Shown piece by piece: positions 42,268 through 50,773 of a DNA stretch of 64,000 nt. The DNA comes from Paracoccus sp. N5. Its GTDB lineage: Bacteria; Pseudomonadota; Alphaproteobacteria; Rhodobacterales; Rhodobacteraceae. The stretch covers positions 1,234,001 to 1,298,000 of the forward strand of contig NZ_AQUO01000001.1 of the NCBI RefSeq assembly GCF_000371965.1, in the 5' to 3' direction. The position numbers were made by a program, and so were the translations under genes. Under the pieces are notes generated by a model, which was given only the letters and a program-made list of their open reading frames with translations, made no database searches and had not been told where the DNA came from. Numbering within the stretch: position 1 is the first letter of the stretch; every line of letters starts with the position of its first letter.

Positions 42268-42479
42268 CCCCACACCCGCATAAGACACGTCATTAACGAC
42301 GTCACTATGCACGTGCCTTAATCCATCAGCCCAAACTCAGGCAGGCGGTAACAATCGGGCCGTTACGATCAAACGAAAGACCATCGAACATCGGCGCTTG
42401 CAGCACCGCAAGCTCGCCGCATAACATCAACCCCAAGACGAGGCCCGCTCTCCGCTAATCTAAGCCCCGATCTGAGCCA

Positions 42480-42630
42480 AATGTTCTGACGACGGACAGT
42501 CTTCGTCCAAGCAAGACGGATAGTTCGCGATCCATTCCTGCAGATGCTGGCGTTCCTTGAAGCCCAATTCGGAAAAGCAAAGTGCCTTGAGGGGCTTGAT
42601 CGAGTTGTCATCTTTATCAACACGAAACAT
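42480..42630 (-). pseudogene. 5' stump of a gene downstream of brxL, probably DUF91/NucS-like PDDEXK nuclease
   Basis: ATG at 42630, six bases after the brxL stop, then FRVDKDDNSIKPLKALCFSE, LGFKERQHLQEWIANYPSCL and DEDCPSSEHL before the outer IS3 end at 42479. The opening matches, from memory, proteins that continue with a PDDEXK-type nuclease domain (LLIIQKEFDGFDDT... IENKLDDSGRD). The catalytic part is absent and not found elsewhere in the window. It would have been the last gene of the BREX operon. Confidence 0.55.
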
Positions 42631-42635
42631 AGGCC

Positions 42636-44744
42636 TTACCCCTCACCATTTCGCACATAGGTCACATAGAAGCCCTTGATGACCCGGTGCTCCTGCAAAC
42701 GGTCCCCAAGTGAAAACCCGTCCTTTCTGATGGGTGCCTGGAAAATATCGAGACCGCGATCCAGAACGATTTTCCAGCCGGTGTCGGTAACGATATCGCG
42801 CGCATGCGCGGTCCCTGTGCCATCAAAGGCCCATGTGAACGCAACGCCAGAGCCGACGCAGGCGTCCGCGATTGAATCCAGCAATTCACGTTGTTTCGCG
42901 ACGTTGCCATCATCAGGACCGGTTACGAGATGAACGCTGATCTGGTCCTCGGGCGACTTGCGCCGAATGACCATTTCGACGAATTCCATCATGTTTCGGA
43001 TCTGGTAGAAGAACCGCACATAGGGGTCCGTCACGATAATCTTGGATGCGCCCGCAATGTATGGGCCAAAGAGGCGATCGTAGCTGATCCCCTTGCGATC
43101 CTCAGTGAAGACGTGATGCCCTTCTTCCAGAGCAGGTTTTACGTCTGTCTTGGCCGCAAGAATGGGCTCTGCCGCGGTGCCGGAAGCTGATCCCGCTCCA
43201 CCAGCGTCCGAAGCGGCATCGCCACCATCAGTCGACGTCTCGGTCTGTTCCTGTTCCTTGGGATCCAGCGCTGGCTTGAGATAGTAGAACTGCGGGTATT
43301 CTTCTTCCTCGACCGTTGTTACACGCCGCTTGGTGCCGTCGGATCCGAGGTAGTAAAAATCGACCTCGGGATAGGTGCTGTCGATGCGAGCTAGCTGGTC
43401 TTTCACGCGCTTGCGGCTTTCCATGGCAAGCCGAAGTAGTTCTTCGACATCTTCCGCTGTCTCGCCGCCATTTGGGAAGATCAGCTTTAGAAGCCCGGAC
43501 ATGGTCTTGTAGATTGCATCCCGATCTCGCGTCGAAATTTTCTCGCTGATCTTGAAATGCAGGTCTGGCCGATGTGAAAAATCCTCCTGCCGCAGGTGAC
43601 GCAAGATTTCGGCCAGATAGTCGACAATGAAGCCGTACCCCTTGGTGAACATCTCGCCGCGGATCACGTCGATTTCCCAGCCGGGCAAGTAGGCATGCAG
43701 GCGGTCGATGAAGGCCGAGTCATGGAACTGGGGTGGCAGTGCCTCAAAGAGGTCGCTGTTTTTTAGCATGAAAGGCACATTGTGGTCGGTGTTCCCGACG
43801 AAGGCGAAACTCGCCTCGGCGCCCATCGGATTTACCCCGCGCGAGAACTGCTTGTTCGCCATGTAGTTTTTCATGATGTCGACAAGTGCCTTGTTGGCCG
43901 TCTTCTCACGGCCGGCAAACTCATCAAAGGCCACGACATCCCAATAGCCAACCAATCCGATCCGCCCATTGGAGTTGTTCACGAAGAGCTTAGGAACCGT
44001 GATCTCGCCGCCGGAAATCAGCTGACCATGGGGCGAAAACTCGGAATAGACATGCGATTTGCCTGTGCCCTTTGGACCTAGCTCGATGAGGTTGTAGTTC
44101 CGCTCGACGAAGGGGACCAGGCGCAGCAACTGCAAAAGTTTTGACCTGCGCCCGAACAGGGACGGATCAAAGCCGATGCTCTGCATCAGAAGATCGATCC
44201 ATTCTTCGGTGGTGAACTTGTCCCGCGTCTCGCGATAGCCGTCATAGTCCACACGGGCGATCTGGATCGGTTTCAGCGTGTCGATGATCCAGGGGGAAAT
44301 CCGGCTGTCTTCCGAGAACTCGTACTGCACATCGGCGATGCACCAGATACCCGTTACCAGCAGTTTCGGGTGCGCCTTGACCGTGGCGCTGTCGATGGCG
44401 ACCCGCTTTATTCCGAGGTTTTCGAAGACCGCCTCATAGGCATCGGTCTTTTCGTTCAGCGCCACGCTGACCTGATCGATGACCTTGTAGCGACCGCGTT
44501 CCTTGATCGTCGACTGGACCAGCCCCGCTTCGGAACGATGGACATAGTGCTTGCGCAGGATGTCCTTGACCGTCTCGATGCCTGTCGCAATCGAGGCTTC
44601 GTCGTCGGTCGCACAATATTGGCCGAGCAGGTATTCGAGCACATAGGTGGGAACAATGGCGTTCCCCTTCACGGCCTTCACCAGGTCCTTACGGACCACG
44701 AAACCGGCAAAATGCTCGTTGATCTTGTCATCAAGGGTCGACAT
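42636..44744 (-). CDS. brxL: BREX system Lon-like AAA+ protein BrxL
   Basis: 702 residues from the ATG at 44744, with GAGG five bases upstream; a GTG at 44750 is less likely. BrxL opening MSTLDDKINEHFAGFVVRKD, a P-loop ELGPKGTGKSHVYSEFSP (GPKGTGKS at 223-230), Walker-B-like VAFDEFAGREKTANKALVD and ANKQFSRGVNPMGAEASFAF. The C-terminal part after a poorly ordered serine/alanine/glycine linker (about 490-520) is the Lon-related or nuclease-like region that differs among homologues. In type 1 BREX it is required for phage restriction but not for methylation. Last complete gene of the operon. Confidence 0.93.
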   Translation of the reverse strand: MSTLDDKINEHFAGFVVRKDLVKAVKGNAIVPTYVLEYLLGQYCATDDEASIATGIETVKDILRKHYVHRSEAGLVQSTIKERGRYKVIDQVSVALNEKTDAYEAVFENLGIKRVAIDSATVKAHPKLLVTGIWCIADVQYEFSEDSRISPWIIDTLKPIQIARVDYDGYRETRDKFTTEEWIDLLMQSIGFDPSLFGRRSKLLQLLRLVPFVERNYNLIELGPKGTGKSHVYSEFSPHGQLISGGEITVPKLFVNNSNGRIGLVGYWDVVAFDEFAGREKTANKALVDIMKNYMANKQFSRGVNPMGAEASFAFVGNTDHNVPFMLKNSDLFEALPPQFHDSAFIDRLHAYLPGWEIDVIRGEMFTKGYGFIVDYLAEILRHLRQEDFSHRPDLHFKISEKISTRDRDAIYKTMSGLLKLIFPNGGETAEDVEELLRLAMESRKRVKDQLARIDSTYPEVDFYYLGSDGTKRRVTTVEEEEYPQFYYLKPALDPKEQEQTETSTDGGDAASDAGGAGSASGTAAEPILAAKTDVKPALEEGHHVFTEDRKGISYDRLFGPYIAGASKIIVTDPYVRFFYQIRNMMEFVEMVIRRKSPEDQISVHLVTGPDDGNVAKQRELLDSIADACVGSGVAFTWAFDGTGTAHARDIVTDTGWKIVLDRGLDIFQAPIRKDGFSLGDRLQEHRVIKGFYVTYVRNGEG

Positions 44745-44751
44745 CGGCACC

Positions 44752-47259
44752 TCAGAAATCGAAATCTGTACTGATCCCGCGTTTCAGCAGCAGCGGCTGC
44801 GAAGCGTGATCTTCGAAATGGCTGGTCTTGCCGATGCGCGTTCGCAGCTTCAGGAAGACTGTCTGATTGTTATAGGCGTCTGCCGCCTTGGACAGCAGGA
44901 AGCTCCGCGACAGCTCGCGCTCACGGGGATTCTCCGACACGAAATCGAATTCCAGCTCGGCTTCGTCAGAGATGAGCGATCCATCGTCAGCAAAGATCGC
45001 AGCATGCACCTGTCGGGGCTGCTGCTTCTCGGTAACTGGCTCCGCCTGATAGAAGGTGACCTGGATCTGACCCGTGGTGATCTGGGCGCGGGCTGGCGGA
45101 ATGATCTGCACCGACACCTGCCCGACATCCTCCTTGCGCTGCTTGCCCACACGCAGGACTGGCAGGACGATCTCCTGCAGGCTTGCGCCGCCGTGGACAA
45201 AGCGGCTGCCTGATCCCTTTACGCGCAGGCGGTTGATCGAGTTCGGGATCAGGATGTCCTGATCACCCTCCAGGCCAAGCTGGGCAGCCGTAAACTTCTT
45301 CATGCCACCGCTGCTGCTGAGGCCACGTCCGATCACATAGCGCCGGTTGCTTGTAACGATGTCGCCTTCCGGCTCGCTCAGCGCAAAACCGCTCTCTTCC
45401 AAAGCCTTGTGTTGCCACAGGAACCCATGATCCGCCGTGATCAGGATGTTCGAGAAATTGGCGGAGGTCAGCTTGCGCACCAGCTTCACCAGATCCTCAA
45501 TGGCGGTCTCTGCCGCTGCGGGAACATTCTCTTCGGTGGCGAGCTTGTCGCCAATTGCGTCAATCTGATTGTGGTAGAGATACAGGATGTCGTGATCTCG
45601 GAAGAGGTCTTTGCCCTCTGACGATCCAAGATTCATGAAATCCTTGGCCGCCAGAACCTTTACCCGGTCTCCAGCACGGCCAGCAGCCAGCGCCTTTTCA
45701 CGAGCGGCAGCGCCCATGGTGCTTTCACCGTCCAGCAGCACCAGATCATTGTCGTCGCGGATCGCCAGTTGTCGGTGCGGCAACAGCGCCGCCATACCAA
45801 GCTGCGTGTAGCTCGGCAAAACCCCGATCATCGGCTTCAGTTCAGCATCGAACCGATTGAGCTTGCGTATCTCGCGCAGTGCCTCTTCGGCCACCTCATA
45901 GCGCAGCGCATCCGAGATAATGACAACGACCTTCTGATCCTTGCGCCGGTATTCAGCAGCCTGCCCCCGGTAAAAATCCACCTGACGTGGAAAGCCCGGG
46001 ACCGCCCAGTCCGTGAGGCGAGCCACCTGATCCTGCCAGGCATCGTTCAACTTGAGCACGAAATTCGTGGTGTAGCGGTTCTCAACCGCCTCATAGAGCG
46101 CCGACAGCAGACCGGACTGACCGCTTTTCTGCATGTGATAGATGAACTTGCGATAGAGCTGGTCCAGTCGAAACCAGCTTGCGGAATAGCGCTTCACACC
46201 ATCGGACAGGCTGGTCATCGTCAGATCAGCCTCGGCCAGCGCCTGCTGAAACTCGGTCGCATAGCCAATGGCCTGATAGACATCGGCGTAACGGCTATAC
46301 CAATGGCTCTGTCGGCGATCACGCACCCATTTCAACACATCCGTCGCCGGCAGGCTCTGCTGCGCCAGCCCCTCAACAATGGCCACGATGATACGGCGAT
46401 CGACTTCCTCGAAGTGGTCATGCGGGATCAGGACGCGGAAATCGCGGGAGGCCAGATCATCTTTGATCTTCAGCACATCCTGGTAGTCGCCAGATAGCTT
46501 CTCAAACGCCTCACCCCACCGGCGGGAGGTGCTCCAGCGACGGAACATCAGGGCCGCGTCGGTATTCAGCGGCGCAGCCTCCCCCATGGCCCGTGCCCAG
46601 GCGCTGGAAAACAGCGTGATGGCGAAATCCTGAAAATCCGGGATATCCGGCGTATAGCCGTAGCGTGCGGAAACCTCTTTCCAGAAGAAGTCTGACAGCC
46701 CGACCCGGTCAATAAGCCGGAGTGCATCATCATGGTCTTCAGCAAGTTCGGCTAGCAACGCCTCGATCACAGTATCCAGATCGCCATCCGTTCCCGCGCA
46801 AACGGCCAGCATCTTACGCCGGACTTCGTTGGCGCTTTGTGACGGGCGTTCATGCTCGATCTCCCGCAGCGCTTCCAACCGCTTACCGGAACGGTAGAAT
46901 TCGGCGTGTTCGCGCACGGCGGCTTCGTATTTCGCCGGGATACCCAAATCCGCCACCCAGATCGCAGCCTGATCAGCACGAAAAACGGCACTGGCCAATT
47001 GCACATCCAACAGCCAGTTTTCGGTCATCGGGGGCTCGGGGCCATCCTTGTAGAGCAAGAACCGCTCCTTCGGCTCCTGCCGCAGCATGCGATATTTCAG
47101 GCCGAATTCGTTGTTGGCGATCTCCACCTTGGTCACGCCGGGCAGGTCTACCGCATCGAACGCCGCGCGCAGATCGCGGGCGGCATCATACCAGAATACA
47201 ATGCGGTGCCCCTGATCCTCATAGAGCCGCATCAGGCCGGCGGTGATGCGATCAGTCAT
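44752..47259 (-). CDS. pglZ: BREX-1 alkaline-phosphatase-superfamily protein PglZ
   Basis: 835 residues from the ATG at 47259, which has GGAGG six bases upstream; it overlaps the end of pglX by eight bases. The metal-binding motifs of the PglZ domain are visible: VVIISDALRYEVAEEALREI and ILITADHGFLWQHKALEESG. The N-terminal half (about 400 residues) is the helical region typical of BREX type 1 PglZ. The protein is essential for BREX methylation and restriction in studied systems; the enzyme activity remains uncertain. Only seven bases separate it from brxL. Confidence 0.94.
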   Translation of the reverse strand: MTDRITAGLMRLYEDQGHRIVFWYDAARDLRAAFDAVDLPGVTKVEIANNEFGLKYRMLRQEPKERFLLYKDGPEPPMTENWLLDVQLASAVFRADQAAIWVADLGIPAKYEAAVREHAEFYRSGKRLEALREIEHERPSQSANEVRRKMLAVCAGTDGDLDTVIEALLAELAEDHDDALRLIDRVGLSDFFWKEVSARYGYTPDIPDFQDFAITLFSSAWARAMGEAAPLNTDAALMFRRWSTSRRWGEAFEKLSGDYQDVLKIKDDLASRDFRVLIPHDHFEEVDRRIIVAIVEGLAQQSLPATDVLKWVRDRRQSHWYSRYADVYQAIGYATEFQQALAEADLTMTSLSDGVKRYSASWFRLDQLYRKFIYHMQKSGQSGLLSALYEAVENRYTTNFVLKLNDAWQDQVARLTDWAVPGFPRQVDFYRGQAAEYRRKDQKVVVIISDALRYEVAEEALREIRKLNRFDAELKPMIGVLPSYTQLGMAALLPHRQLAIRDDNDLVLLDGESTMGAAAREKALAAGRAGDRVKVLAAKDFMNLGSSEGKDLFRDHDILYLYHNQIDAIGDKLATEENVPAAAETAIEDLVKLVRKLTSANFSNILITADHGFLWQHKALEESGFALSEPEGDIVTSNRRYVIGRGLSSSGGMKKFTAAQLGLEGDQDILIPNSINRLRVKGSGSRFVHGGASLQEIVLPVLRVGKQRKEDVGQVSVQIIPPARAQITTGQIQVTFYQAEPVTEKQQPRQVHAAIFADDGSLISDEAELEFDFVSENPRERELSRSFLLSKAADAYNNQTVFLKLRTRIGKTSHFEDHASQPLLLKRGISTDFDF

Positions 47260-50200
47260 CGGCAACCTCCAGTCCCTTGATCGGCTTCAGCGCGCCAGCG
47301 AACAGCGGATAGTTACGCTTGACCCCGTCATCGAGATCGATGGCGATCTTTTTCTGTGCCATGGGGTAGACGACATCACGTTCCCATTCGGTCAGCTCGG
47401 CGATCTGCTTGATGACCGTGCCAATGTCCTTCTGCGCCTTGGTGCGGGCGCTTTGCGTGGCGTTCGGATCATCAGCTAGCTTTTCCAGTCGGGCACGTTC
47501 GACTTCCAGCTTGTGGATGAACTCGCGCAGATACTGGTTCAGCACGACCGAGACCGTGTCGGGCCGGTAGCGGTGCATATAGATCAGCGCATTGAAGCTG
47601 CCCTTGGGGCTGGAGAACATCCAATAGATTGGGCGCTTTTTATAGCGGCGCACATGATAGTCGAAGAAATCCTTTGTGAACCAGCGGCGCAAATCCTTGC
47701 CGAGTGCCGCCTCAACGAAGGCGAGGTTTTCGCGAAACTTCGCCTCGCCAAAGGTAACGCGCAGGAAATCGCGGGCTCGCGTGACGATGTCATCGGCGAA
47801 CCAGTCGGCATCCAGCACCGGTATGACATTGTCGCGGTCCGGCGCGAACGTCGGTTCCGGCACGCGGGCCAGATACTCCTCGATCCCCTCGCCCTGATTG
47901 GCGAGGATCAGACCAGGCGCGTCGAGACTGTAGCGCCCGAACATACAGCCCACGGCATAGTGAAGGAATTCGGCCACCGTATCCTCGCGCAGCCGTGCCT
48001 CGCGGTCCTCCTCCGTGCCTTTCACGCCATAGCGATAGGCCGGGTTGCAAGTGAGGGTGATTTCCTCAATCGGCACCTCGGGGGTGAGCTCGTCCTGCAA
48101 GCCATAGGCCTCGATGAAGATGCGGTTGTTCTCTTCCTCCAGCCGCTGCATTTCATCCGTCATGCCCTGCCAATAGGCACGGAGGTTGACGTAGGTGGCT
48201 GCCAGCGTCTCGGCGTGGTGGTCAGGCGAAAGCAGCGGAAGGGTAGTGAAATCCCAAGAAGTTTCGTAGGAGTTCCAGTCGGCTTGAGCGGTGTCTATAC
48301 ACTTCTGGGCGACGGTGCCTGTCCCTGTAGGCAACGATACTGGAATATCCGCGAGGTTACCGGGGTTCACATTCAGCGTTGGGTTCAGCGCTCCTAAAGT
48401 TGAGTAAACAACTGGCGAGTTGAGTAATGCAGCGAACTGTGCCTGCATGGAGACATCGTTTATTGGGCAAAGGCCGGATGCATCGTCAAAAAGAAATCCA
48501 TGCCCTGTGGATCTAAAGCTGACCAATCCAGTAGTGATCTTCGTCCATGAAAGAGCTGGTTTAAAGATATACTCAAGGTTGTGGTTCGTTGACCCAACTT
48601 TGTAACCATTGCCCTTCATGTTTAGGAGTTCAGCGCCGTCATTCCCCCAGTTTACCACGCACTCGACGTTGCCATACCACCTTCTGAAGGACCCTCCCTT
48701 CAAGTATGGGAACCACTTCGCTCCCGACGCCTTAGCGGCGTCACGACTTTCTAGCCCGCTCGCAAACCTTGCAACTTCTACCTCATACCACTGCCTTATG
48801 AAGCGAGGGTTGTCGGCAGTTACCATACCTTTTCGGGGGCTCGCGAAGTCCTTAAGCGGTTTCGAATTAGCGAACGTTTCTCGAAGCTCGTGGCTTGCCC
48901 AATAAGATAGCGGCGCTCCGGGAAGCTTTGAGAAGTCATCAATATCCGCCACGTAGAAATAAGGAGGGCAGCGTTTTGCTTTTCCTATCGCGAATATCTT
49001 TGCCTTTTCTGTCTCTGTGGCCCCCTCAACCAGCCTTAGAAACTCGGATTTCTTATTATCGTCCTTCCCATTCGCGAAGACGAAAGCAGTTGTGGAGACG
49101 ACGTCTCCGCCAATGGTATCAAATGCATTCTCTCCGAGATGAGCCATCGAAAGCAGCGTCTTTCGTGCAAGCAATTTTCTACGCAGCTTGGAGAAAGAGG
49201 ACAGGAACATCCACGCTTGCATGTTTATCATGGCCAGCAGACCATTCTGACGCGTCGCTCTCAGTCCTCGCTCCATGAAGAGTGCGAAAAGGTTGGCTGA
49301 ACTGTCCGGGTATTTCTCGAGAGCCCAGCCCTTCAAGACGGGATTCGCGCTGCTGATGTCCATATAGGGCGGGTTGGCCACCACCACATGATATTTCGGC
49401 GACAGTGCTTCGGCCAGGCGCAGCACGGCGACAATACGCGCCTGCACCTCCTTCAGCAGAAGATCAGCACCCAAATCGCGCGCCTCCACTACCCGCCGCG
49501 TCTCGGCCGGATCTCGCAGCTTCGGCACGATCAACGAGCCGAAGTTCTTGGCCTGCTCAAACTGCCCCAGCGTCTCGCGCAGTTCATCGGTGAATAGGTC
49601 CTTGCCCAACACCGCGACCACATCTTGCATCTCGGCAGGCGTGAAACGGACATCTTGCAGCACGACGATATTAGGCTTGGCCTCCATACGCAGGAACCGT
49701 CGCCGCCCCAATTTCGCCGCTGCTTTCATCGACAGCGCGAAGGCTGCCAACGCTCCGGCGCGGTCGTCGATCTCAATGCCCGTCAAGTTATGCTGCAGGA
49801 TCAGGCTGGGGATATTGGTCGCGTCATGGCCTTCCTCGGCGTAGATTTCATAGAGCAGGTCAAAGGCATAGGTCAGCATATGGCCCGAACCACAGGCCGG
49901 ATCGCAGATTTTGATCTCTTCCGGCCGAGCAATCTTCAGGAAGTTCGTCTCCGGCTCTTCCGGCGCGATGTAATAATCCATCTTCGCCGCCAGCTTCGAC
50001 TGGGGCCGATTGAGCAGCCACAGCCGCCCCAGCGAGTTTTCCACCAGATAGCGGACGATCCAGTGCGGGGTGAACAGCTGTGTCGCGGCGGGGATATTTT
50101 CTGCCGTGATCTTCTGGTTCTTCTTCAGGCCCGCAAAGACCTGATCCTTCTTCTCGCTGATATAGAACTGGTAAAGCCAGCCGATGATCTCGACATCCTG

Positions 50201-50773
50201 GCAGGCATCTTCCGTCATCACCTTGCGCAGGCGGGCAAGGATGCTGTCTGGCGACAGAAGATCGTCGGGCATCAGCAGTTCGGTATAATCTTCGGCCCGA
50301 TCGAGCATGTCGGCGCGCTCGAACATATAAGGCATTACGCCGTGCCATTCGTTGCAGGCATGGATCAGCAGCAACCGATAGGCCTCTGCCTGCGCGTCAT
50401 GGGCAGGGCGAGTGCCGTTCAGGTATTCCGCAATCTCGGGCCGAGCGCGATCCGGCAGGTTGCCAGCCATCGCCTCCGCCAGAATCTCAGGCCGGGTGGC
50501 ACCGTCAGCGGGTGATACGACACGCGGGTTGGTCAGACCCGTCACATCCATGAAGCGCAACGCGGTGAAGCGGTTGAACCATGTATAGGCGGCCTGTTCG
50601 ATCACTTGGGCGCGGTTGCTGTTGGTCGCAGCCTCCAGCTTCGCAATCGCCTTGGGATGCTCGCGGCGGGCCGCTGCGCCCTCGGCCAGGACCATGTCCA
50701 GCCGAGCGGTGACCTGATCGATCAGCAGATTGCGCGCGCTTTGCGCAAATTTTTTCAGGGCGTTGGTATCCAT
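47252..50773 (-). CDS. pglX: BREX-1 adenine-specific DNA methyltransferase PglX
   Basis: 1173 residues, full length. SAM-binding motif I DPACGSGHML (291-300), catalytic motif IV NPPY (467-470) and the YISEKKDQVFAGLKKNQKIT region are typical of PglX. It methylates the sixth base type (N6-adenine) within an asymmetric site of the host and, with BrxC, BrxB and PglZ, marks self DNA. Bases 48.3-49.3 kb (residues about 490-830, target recognition part) are visibly richer in A and T than the rest of the gene, suggesting a swapped specificity segment. The start overlaps the brxC stop by one base. Confidence 0.95.
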   Translation of the reverse strand: MDTNALKKFAQSARNLLIDQVTARLDMVLAEGAAARREHPKAIAKLEAATNSNRAQVIEQAAYTWFNRFTALRFMDVTGLTNPRVVSPADGATRPEILAEAMAGNLPDRARPEIAEYLNGTRPAHDAQAEAYRLLLIHACNEWHGVMPYMFERADMLDRAEDYTELLMPDDLLSPDSILARLRKVMTEDACQDVEIIGWLYQFYISEKKDQVFAGLKKNQKITAENIPAATQLFTPHWIVRYLVENSLGRLWLLNRPQSKLAAKMDYYIAPEEPETNFLKIARPEEIKICDPACGSGHMLTYAFDLLYEIYAEEGHDATNIPSLILQHNLTGIEIDDRAGALAAFALSMKAAAKLGRRRFLRMEAKPNIVVLQDVRFTPAEMQDVVAVLGKDLFTDELRETLGQFEQAKNFGSLIVPKLRDPAETRRVVEARDLGADLLLKEVQARIVAVLRLAEALSPKYHVVVANPPYMDISSANPVLKGWALEKYPDSSANLFALFMERGLRATRQNGLLAMINMQAWMFLSSFSKLRRKLLARKTLLSMAHLGENAFDTIGGDVVSTTAFVFANGKDDNKKSEFLRLVEGATETEKAKIFAIGKAKRCPPYFYVADIDDFSKLPGAPLSYWASHELRETFANSKPLKDFASPRKGMVTADNPRFIRQWYEVEVARFASGLESRDAAKASGAKWFPYLKGGSFRRWYGNVECVVNWGNDGAELLNMKGNGYKVGSTNHNLEYIFKPALSWTKITTGLVSFRSTGHGFLFDDASGLCPINDVSMQAQFAALLNSPVVYSTLGALNPTLNVNPGNLADIPVSLPTGTGTVAQKCIDTAQADWNSYETSWDFTTLPLLSPDHHAETLAATYVNLRAYWQGMTDEMQRLEEENNRIFIEAYGLQDELTPEVPIEEITLTCNPAYRYGVKGTEEDREARLREDTVAEFLHYAVGCMFGRYSLDAPGLILANQGEGIEEYLARVPEPTFAPDRDNVIPVLDADWFADDIVTRARDFLRVTFGEAKFRENLAFVEAALGKDLRRWFTKDFFDYHVRRYKKRPIYWMFSSPKGSFNALIYMHRYRPDTVSVVLNQYLREFIHKLEVERARLEKLADDPNATQSARTKAQKDIGTVIKQIAELTEWERDVVYPMAQKKIAIDLDDGVKRNYPLFAGALKPIKGLEVADD

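Larger units (their letters stand above)
39538..42366 (-). mobile_element. IS66-family element inside OrfB, 2829 bp
   Basis: Ends GTAACCGGCCGATTGTTACC and, inverted, GTAACGGCCCGATTGTTACC. Flanked by an exact 8-bp duplication GATCAAAC (39530-39537 and 42367-42374). Carries tnpA, tnpB, tnpC and a small accessory gene in one leftward operon, the full IS66 set. Confidence 0.94.
37351..42424 (+). pseudogene. IS3-family transposase OrfB of the outer element, in three pieces
   Basis: Piece 1, 37351-38222, holds most of the integrase domain (MWQTDFTYFKIIGWGWMYL, LLSDNGPSYIAGELAEYIEA, GKIERWHQTLKNRILLENY). Piece 2, 39479-39537, encodes ADAYFGRAPDIIKQRERIK. Piece 3, 42375-42424, encodes KTIEHRRLQHRKLAA and a TAA stop. 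Joined after removing one copy of each duplication they give exactly 327 codons, so the gene was intact before both insertions. Confidence 0.9.
36902..42479 (+). mobile_element. IS3-family element (outer), split by two later insertions
   Basis: Ends TGGCACAGATTTGAGG (left) and, inverted, TGGCTCAGATCGGGGC (right) match as imperfect repeats. Removing the two inner elements and one copy of each target duplication gives 1485 bp and an unbroken OrfB frame. No target duplication surrounds the outer ends: the left flank is an IS481 remnant and the right flank is a truncated gene, so material was lost after or during insertion. Confidence 0.85.

Noticed and set aside
36898..42483. Target duplication around the outer IS3 element
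   Set aside because: Flanks CCA and AAT differ; both sides are truncated genes, so one side was rearranged.
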